NCBI GenBank assembly: GCA_037074705.1
Contig: CM073594.1
Span: 73,704,509 to 73,768,508 of the forward strand
Direction: 5' to 3'
DNA length: 64,000 nt
DNA from: Zhengitettix transpicula
Lineage: Eukaryota; Arthropoda; Insecta; Orthoptera; Tetrigidae
Shown: positions 57,817 to 64,000 of the stretch, piece by piece
Position numbering within the stretch: position 1 is the first letter of the stretch
How the letters are laid out: each line of letters opens with the position of its first letter
Notes under the pieces: model-generated
The model's database searches: none
Told to the model about the DNA's origin: nothing
The model's input: the letters and a program-made list of their open reading frames with translations, nothing else
Translations under genes and position numbers: made by a program

Positions 57817-59134
57817 TATACACGACAGCCTTCTGAAGGTACGTAAAGGTACTGAACTTCGTTGTGATGAATAAAATATATTAAAAGGATTGTATAAAAA
57901 AACTGTTAATTTATTTCTGTTATAGTTAAAGAGCAAAGATGCCCCCTGTTGTTTCTAACAAAGTAAGGGAGGATTCGCATTTTACCAACATCCTTCGTGA
58001 CCTGCAACGTGCTTCTGGGGGTTGCCGCAGATTTAGAAAAAAAAACCCATAAGCTTTCCTATAAATGAATATATTTGTGTAGGTGTTGGTAAGTTTGGTG
58101 AAGGGTTGGTGAGCGTTGGTGGTGCAAGTGTCAGCGTCCACTCCACCCTTGATGATACATAAGAGCCAGGAAGGGTGTGAGGGTCCATCATTTAACATTA
58201 GTCCGTGGCGCTGCTATTTATTGGCGCGTGGTAATGGAATGTATTAGCGAGGCGCAGTAATGTTGCTCGCTGTCTTGCGCATATGTGGCCCCCGGTTCAT
58301 ATCCCTCCGCATAAGCCATCGCTCTGTATTAACCATCCCTGCGGATGGCCACGAGAGGGCTACGAACAGACGTGTAACGACCTCATCCATATGCACGCAC
58401 TCGCCAACACAGCACCTTCACGATTGCGTTGTTAACCAAGGACCCCAATATCTACGTTAAAATACCTCATCTTTGAAGGCTATCAAAGTGAATTAACTGA
58501 TCAGGATAGAAAAGAAAGCCAACAGCACTGGGAAAATCACAGCACTAAGCTATCCTGGCCGACTCCCTGCCTTCTCTATCCTCAACACAGCCTCAGCGGC
58601 AAGTCACTAAACCACATTATTAATGGCCGAAGTTTGTCTTCCATGACTGTAAGCATTTCTTCTGTTCTTGAGTTAATTCAATGTAGCTCTGATGAATCCC
58701 ACCAGGACGTCCTGGGTTAGATCCCGGTCCGGTCAGGAGAGATTTTTCTAACCTTTTCTCTCAACGTTGCGATTTCTGTGTATCATCTCGTTTCCTGCAA
58801 CAGAGAGACCTTAACGTGTCTGTCACGGGGATTGACTTTGTTCCGCGAAACCTTATGTAGTTGTTATACAGAGCTCCGAGTTCCTTCACACAAATTCACG
58901 GTCTTTTCAATATCTTGACTTTTGCGTTTCACAAGATAAAAACTCGAACCACATTTTTCTTAGTAAATATTTTTATTGTTTTCGTTCTGTAAATCCGAAG
59001 GAAACTATTTTACAACGTTGTTAATTACCAGGAATTTCCTTTTTTATTGTTTAGGTTTACTTGAAAGTGTTTGATGCAAAACGGCAAATAAATGACACTT
59101 GAAAATTATTTTTGTTAATTAATTGTAAAATTGC
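57817..59134. other. No host gene supported
   Basis: Mixed unique sequence; a minus-strand frame of 90 codons at 57926-58198 has no domain. Contains the SINE remnant at 58.7 kb. Confidence 0.4.
58640..58800 (+). mobile_element. tRNA-derived SINE remnant
   Basis: CCTGGGTTAGATCCCGGTCCGGTCAGGAGAGATTTTTC: a mutated B box followed by GAGATTTTTC, as in the remnants at 12.3 and 22.3 kb. The head upstream is poorly kept. Confidence 0.4.
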
Positions 59135-59171
59135 GACATGTTTCAGTCCCCGTGAGCTGGACCCTCTTCAG
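59135..59171 (-). ncRNA. Hammerhead-ribozyme-like core (both boxes intact)
   Basis: Minus strand has CTGAAGA, G, then a 5 bp stem GGTCC/GGACT, then GAAAC and ATGTC. ACATGT is a palindrome that could form stem III in a dimer, with GUC as cleavage triplet. Stem I cannot be assigned by eye. It lies about 75 bp left of L copy 9. No PLE protein is adjacent, so it may be a solo pseudo-LTR remnant. Confidence 0.5.
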
Positions 59172-59243
59172 GAAAATTGAAAATAGTACTATTACCATGT
59201 TATATTATAATAATTACGCAGACATAAAACTTTATGAATATAT

Positions 59244-60201
59244 TGTAATGATTAATTAAGGATTAAATGAATGAATTGCTCCACGTTGTTGACGCCAAAA
59301 ATGTAATGAATAAAAAAAAGATTTATTAACAAACAAAAATCATTTAATTAAATTTTACAATTAATTTCTCCCTCGTTGGCACGCCGAAATTTAATTTAAC
59401 AAACGACTATTTTATTTATAATTTGTTGGGCCTTCTAAATAAAACAAAACGACTATTTGCTCGGTGGTTAAATACATTTAAATCCCAAAGATAAGCAATT
59501 TGATAACACTTATCTTAGGGTTGTTTACTTGGGCTTGATAAGTAAAGAACAATCAATGAATTTATAAAATAAGTAATTAACAATCCAAAACCAAAATTAG
59601 ACGAACGAAATCTGACGAATACCTTTAACTAGCGTTTACAAAATTAATTAATTCGGTTTCTACTTATGAAATGTCTTGCTGGTACCAGGCTTAGTTTCGG
59701 GGCTTGGGAACACTATTTTTTTACACTAAAAGGCCATGAATCACAGATTCAACACTTGATGGTCAAAATCACGGTCGTAGTTATTGGATTTTCTTCCAGG
59801 AACTCGATCTGCTTCACCTCCGGGTCATCAGCCAGACATATTGTTACTCAATGTCTTTAAGTGGAAAATGTTGATTTCGGTACGCGAATGAATCTGAATG
59901 TGGCGCTAAATATTTGATTCTACTTTGCGGTTTTTTTTACAGTATATCTCTCTGTACAGACTTTATACTTGGATTTTAAAACTTATAACTGTCTGGGTCG
60001 AATTTTAAACTTGAGCCACGCTGATCGTTCTCTCTCAATGTTCCGCTCCCTGCTATAATATCAGCCAGATTGACTTCAGAAATCGCTCGCAGCTCGCAAA
60101 CAAAGACCGCCGACAAAAGCCCGCCGACATTGTTGTCTTTTAAGAATTTGTACCGTTAACAATCCAATAATTTAAATAATTACGGGCCTCTAATTAGTAT
60201 T

Positions 60202-60204
<3 letters not shown>
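59244..60204 (-). mobile_element. Family L element, copy 9
   Basis: 961 bp, TGTAATGATT...TAGTATTACA, ATAT on both flanks (59240-59243, 60205-60208). On the minus strand it begins TGTAATACTAATTAGAGGCC. The primer-site-like TTGGCGTCAACAACGTGGAG follows an internal ATTACA near its 3' end (plus about 59278-59300). Confidence 0.83.

Positions 60205-60254
<50 letters not shown>
60205..60254. repeat. (TA)n microsatellite
   Basis: About 25 TA units directly flanking L copy 9. Confidence 0.95.
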
Positions 60255-60259
<5 letters not shown>

Positions 60260-62048
60260 CAGGTTAAACTTTTTTCCTGAAGTGGTGAATAATTTAAAAT
60301 CCTTAGTTTTGTAAAAGTAGAAATTAAAATTCAGTCTGTCCAATTTACTGTACTTTTTCGTGCGAAAGGCACTAGTAATCAACTGTTGTGGAGAACAGCG
60401 TACATAAGGTAGCCTTAGGGTCAACAAGTATTAATTGTGAAAGTAGTAAAGTACCGTGACCACAAGCACCTCTTATAGATATTTAAAGAAAATGCAGTGT
60501 CGGGAAAGAGTTAATGCTGGCTCGACTGTAATTACCTTGGGCCCGCTTTCCCCTGGAATGACGTATATTTCCGTATGTATAAGTGTGTTGTTGCACCTGG
60601 TGGCTGTCCGGGGACCAGTGTCGCCAACATTGCGAGAGGAATTCAATTGCGCCGTGCGTGCGGCTAGTGGTTCCCCGGGGGACAGTTGGCACCCTGCAAT
60701 TCCTCCGCCTCGTTCATATCTGCACGAAGACGACGCCATCGCCGTTGGTAACTGCGCCCGCTTCAATCTTTACGCCAGAACTCTCCCCTGGGGGGGTGGG
60801 GGGTAGGAGCTCAGCCTCCCCAAGCACAGATATTCAATCTTTATTGATCCGTAGCTGATTGCGCATTATATATTAGTCAGTGAAGGTTAACCACTTCTCA
60901 CCCCCCCCCCCCTCCCCGCCGCGTGCACGTGACTTCAACATCCACTGCCACTGTGCAACTCAGCGATATACACAACTGTGGATTCTATAACAATAAGGGC
61001 CACTTCAGATCACGTATCAACGGGAACTTGCCTTCATATGATCTTATCTTCTTTGTACATTTATATTAATTTCTAAACCAGATGACTGCCCCCCCCCCCC
61101 ACACACACATGTACTTAATGCAGTTAAATTTACAATGGAAACTTAATCTCACTTGTATTAAATATAATGACCATAGCATGGTCAAAAGTCGGAATTAATT
61201 AAAATTAAATTTTGCATATAACAACTAACCTTTTTCTCCCTTTGTTCAAGGCCCTCTTTACTTGTATATAATTTACCTTGGGCCCGCTTTCGCAATATAT
61301 GATATATTTTTTTCTCGGCCCTGGAATATGTTGCAAGAAATAAATTTTTTTTTCTATTAACACATGCAATTAACGACCCCCGTATAACAGAAAATAATTT
61401 TGAACAATACATAATTTGTAATGTTTGTTAATACTAGGATCTGACTGCGATAACATGACCAAAGATAATAACATTACAAAGATTATTTAGGAAACCATCA
61501 TAAATAGTGTTTGAATGCGAAGTGTCTTGTTTTACATTTAAAGAAAATTGGTTGGACTTATTAAATAGCATTTCCGAGATTAACCTTTCCTTTTGAAATA
61601 AATTAACGCCCTAATTTAGAATAACGCTGCTGAAAAAAATTACATTGTTTTTAGTAATAGGAGAATTTTTAATAAGATGGAAATTTTTCATTTGCTTTAT
61701 GTTCCTTAATTGTGGTTGAGAAAGATCATTTAGTCTGGCCGATATAACAACACAAGTAATTATTACAATTAATTTTTTAAAACCACATTACGGGAATCAA
61801 AAATATTGATAACCATCTATATGGTTTTTCTTAGCAAAATATGATAAAGAATTAACCGATTTGAAAATTACAGAGATATTTAGTTTTTAAAAAAGGACTT
61901 TTCTTATCTTAAATTCATATGCAACTGAAGATGTCTCTGAACCAAGGCAGCAAACATTTCGTAGTTAAAGGTATACTTTAATTAGTTCTTACGTTTGGCC
62001 ATGACACACTAACTATTTTTAAATTTATGAAACTATAATTAAAGGTCA
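60255..62048. other. No gene supported
   Basis: GC-rich patch at 60520-60860 with overlapping frames on both strands but no domain, then AT-rich. Poly-C runs occur at about 60901-60912 and 61087-61098. Confidence 0.4.
61925..61961 (+). ncRNA. Hammerhead-like core, weak
   Basis: CTGAAGA (perfect), a possible TGTC/GGCA stem, then CAAACATTTC (first base of GAAAC changed). Confidence 0.25.
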
Positions 62049-62660
62049 GGATGGAAAAATCGGGGCCAAACCGGCAATCGTTGTCGGGTCTCGTGGTTAG
62101 TCACAAGACGCTCTAACCTTTTTTTATTATTTATGGTAACAGGCTACACGAGGGTAATCCACATGGGGGCAACTCCCCTTTAATAGCCTAGGAAGGGATC
62201 TGAAAGGGGGAATGCGGAAAGGTAGAGGAAGGTAGCCAAGGGTTAACTAGGGCCCCCGGGCTATGGTTTAAGGATCTTACCCGGCAATTCGCCTAAAAGT
62301 GATGCAGGGAAACCCCTAGAAAAACCTGCATTAGGTAGGTCGGGCATTGGATACTTGTCCCACGCCCTTCCGAAGGCGGGAGAGGGGTTAGCTGTGGGGT
62401 CGCAGCTTTCCCCTCTCCGTGCCTTGACCAGTTTAGGAGGCTGCTGGCCGACTATTCCAATAGGAATAGCGGACAAATCTTACCGTATGCCCAAGGTCTG
62501 CGACCCCGGAACATACACCTCTCAAAACAGGCCAAGATGCCTCGGCATGTGGGAAACTTAGTTAAAAAAAACCAGAGAGATGTGAAGGCATCCCTTAAGG
62601 TAGCCTCCGCCAGAACTCTCTGGGTGGACGCTCTAACCTCTGAGCCATCCATTATATATA
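62049..62660 (-). mobile_element. tRNA-derived SINE split by an R copy
   Basis: Rejoining the minus-strand flanks of R copy 21 (removing one 13 bp duplication) gives GGATGGCTCAGAGGTTAGAG, a good tRNA-like A box, running into GCGTCTTGTGACTAACCACG (anticodon-arm-like) and GCCGGTTTGGCCCCGATTTTT (degraded B box). It ends with the ATTTTTCC word of the other SINE remnants. It is a tRNA-derived SINE head or tRNA pseudogene. Confidence 0.6.
62120..62626 (-). mobile_element. Family R, copy 21, with 13-bp target duplication
   Basis: Antisense copy bounded by the perfect direct repeat GACGCTCTAACCT at 62107-62119 and 62627-62639. In sense orientation it starts at CACCCAGAGAGTTCTGGCGG and ends with an A-rich tail (ATAAATAATAAAAAA). 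A-tail plus 13 bp duplication is the signature of target-primed reverse transcription, so family R spreads as a non-LTR retroposon. This copy lacks the 5' hairpin. Confidence 0.92.
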
Positions 62661-63570
62661 TAGCCAGAGCCGGACTTCACCTACAATGTACTGGATCATG
62701 GCGTATATGCGGCTGAGCTTCGTTCAAAGCTTTCCTTCTGTTCCTCCTACTTTAAATTCTAATTTAATTGTCTTGTTTTTGGCCTAAATACTAACTTAAG
62801 ATAGGGAAGCTTAAAAGTAAAAAAGATACAAGAAAGAAAAGCCAGACGGGTTAGGTTAAGAGTGCGAAGGAGACGACGTCCACAAGAAACCTCCAGAAGT
62901 CCAGTAGCAAGCACCTGAGTGAGTGGTGGATAGAGAAGTCTGTGCTGCGGTTCAGCGGCCTTTAACGGTAATGGCCGACTCTGTTAGCGCCGCGGCGGAC
63001 ACGCAGAATGAGATCGGTGATTAACGTCCTCATCGGCGGAGATTTATTCCCCCGGAAGCCATCTTCGTCCTCTGAACTTGTCCCGCTGACCTCCGGATCG
63101 TCCATCCCTCAAACACTCGAGGGCTCTCCTTCAATTTCGTAAAGGACTAGAACGGTAAAGCGGGAAATAAATCAGTCTTACGAGAGCTCGTTTACAAGTC
63201 ACAATGAATCATTGTTGTTACTGTCGCGACCACCGGAATTCCTGACTGAGATCATCGGAGGGTCACACACGCTGTCTCCTCCACCTGACAATGTGGCACC
63301 TTCTCGAACGTTCTACGGCTTCATCGTCCTTCCCAGGCGAATACATTATGTCTAAATTCAATTAAATATAAAGTACCAACAGTAGAAGAGTAAGTTAGTC
63401 TGTGTAACTAGAAGGCTAACGAGGCTTTTTCAACGACGGCTCGAAAAATAGCCATGAATTTTTCGTACTTATATTTTTTTTCTCTATGTTACAATGCAGA
63501 TTGTAAAATTTCCAAGAAGGTTCAATAGAAATTTAAAACATATTTGCCAATTTGCATTGATTCATTCAAT
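62661..63570. other. No gene supported
   Basis: 62860-63340 is GC-richer and unique without a domain; the rest is AT-rich. Confidence 0.4.
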
Positions 63571-63588
63571 ATATATATATATATATAT
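63571..63588. repeat. (TA)n microsatellite
   Basis: About nine TA units abutting L copy 10. Confidence 0.9.
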
Positions 63589-64000
63589 TCTAATAACCAA
63601 CAGGATGACGATTAATTTGTCCCACGTTGGTGAAGCCATTTATGTAGTAACCACAACAGGTTAACGATTAATTCATGAATAAATTAACGAAAATTTATTT
63701 ATATATAAAAATGTATTTATATATAAAAATTTATTGTTGATACATTTACATTGTATAAGATCTATTTTGCACGCCGAATTTTATTTATTAATTCGTGGCA
63801 TTTATGAAACTACAATTTTTATATCATTACAATAAAATACGTCGGATCTCTATATCTCAATGTCACTAATAGGTTTGACAATTAGAACAAAAGCAATGTG
63901 TAAAGTGACAATTAACAATTCAAATATAAAAAGTTAACCTAAAACAATATGAAGATAAGTGAAACAGAAGAAAACTAAATGAAACGAAAACTGAACGAAA
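63589..64000 (-). mobile_element. Family L element, copy 10 (cut by window edge)
   Basis: Begins TCTAATAACC (mutated TGTAAT) after (TA)n. On the minus strand TGGCTTCACCAACGTGGGAC (plus about 63616-63635) follows TTACTACA, as in copy 1. The remainder, with the TCACTAATAGGTTTGACAATT block, continues beyond the window. Confidence 0.78.

Noticed and set aside
9911..60254. Regularly spaced TA arrays as a CRISPR-like or satellite system
   Set aside because: They are simple dinucleotide runs, mostly at L insertion flanks; there are no spacers and the DNA is eukaryotic.
62049..62119. Functional second tRNA gene
   Set aside because: The B box is mutated (GGTTTGGCCCC), the arms do not all pair and it was interrupted by R; it is a SINE head or pseudogene.

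Overview
The window looks like intergenic DNA from a repeat-rich animal genome, most likely an arthropod. The reasons are the mix of mariner transposons, Penelope-like elements (PLEs), RNase H-bearing LINE fragments and Helitron-like ends, the AT-rich background with long (TA)n tracts, and a canonical eukaryotic tRNA-Asp. I cannot name the species. I see no host protein-coding gene that I can defend. Apart from one intact tRNA gene, everything recognisable is a mobile element, a remnant of one, or a tandem repeat. ORF starts were evaluated loosely, and nearly all short frames look like chance or repeat translations.

Two dispersed families dominate. Family R (my label) is a ~500 bp A-tailed retroposon with a palindromic 5' end. 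About 21 recognisable copies plus three old ones are strongly clustered (around 0.85-3.7, 8.2-9.2, 13.6-15.6, 20.9-21.6, 28.1-29.5, 42.6, 51.5-53.0, 54.2-54.7 and 62.1-62.6 kb). Two copies show clean target-site duplications. Family L (my label) is a ~0.75-1.04 kb solo-LTR-like element (TGTAAT...ATTACA) with ten copies. Eight of them show an ATAT flank on both sides. Several copies carry an internal primer-binding-site-like motif just before the right end.

Region by region: 0-5.2 kb holds R copies and unrecognised GC-richer DNA with one coding-like open frame. 5.4-7.2 kb is a LINE RNase H fragment followed by an L copy. 8.2-15.6 kb contains R clusters, a 525 bp foldback, the tRNA-Asp gene and a small inverted repeat. 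16.6-19.3 kb is an L copy and two Helitron-like elements. 20.9-29.5 kb contains R clusters, an L copy, a 94 bp minisatellite and a LINE tail. 32.5-35.8 kb has a 257 bp duplication and two L copies in (TA)n. 37.2-45.8 kb is a nested graveyard: a Helitron-like copy, a truncated mariner, PLE 1 split by an L copy, a LINE split by an R copy, and PLE 2 flanked by inverted pseudo-LTRs. 48.5-50.6 kb has two L copies head to head. 51.5-54.7 kb has more R copies around an unrecognised GC-rich ORF block. 55.3-57.8 kb has a Helitron-like element and a full-length mariner pseudogene. 59-64 kb has L copies, an R copy inside a tRNA-derived SINE, and poly-C tracts.

The most interesting thread is a recurring hammerhead-ribozyme-like core (CUGANGA, a short stem, then GAAAC or a one-base variant). 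It occurs at seven to ten places on both strands. Two occurrences lie in the inverted arms of PLE 2, two more in the arms of a small inverted repeat with the same geometry, and one downstream of PLE 1. This matches what is known of hammerhead motifs in PLEs. Together with the clustered R family and the ATAT-targeting L family, it is the best candidate for undescribed biology here.
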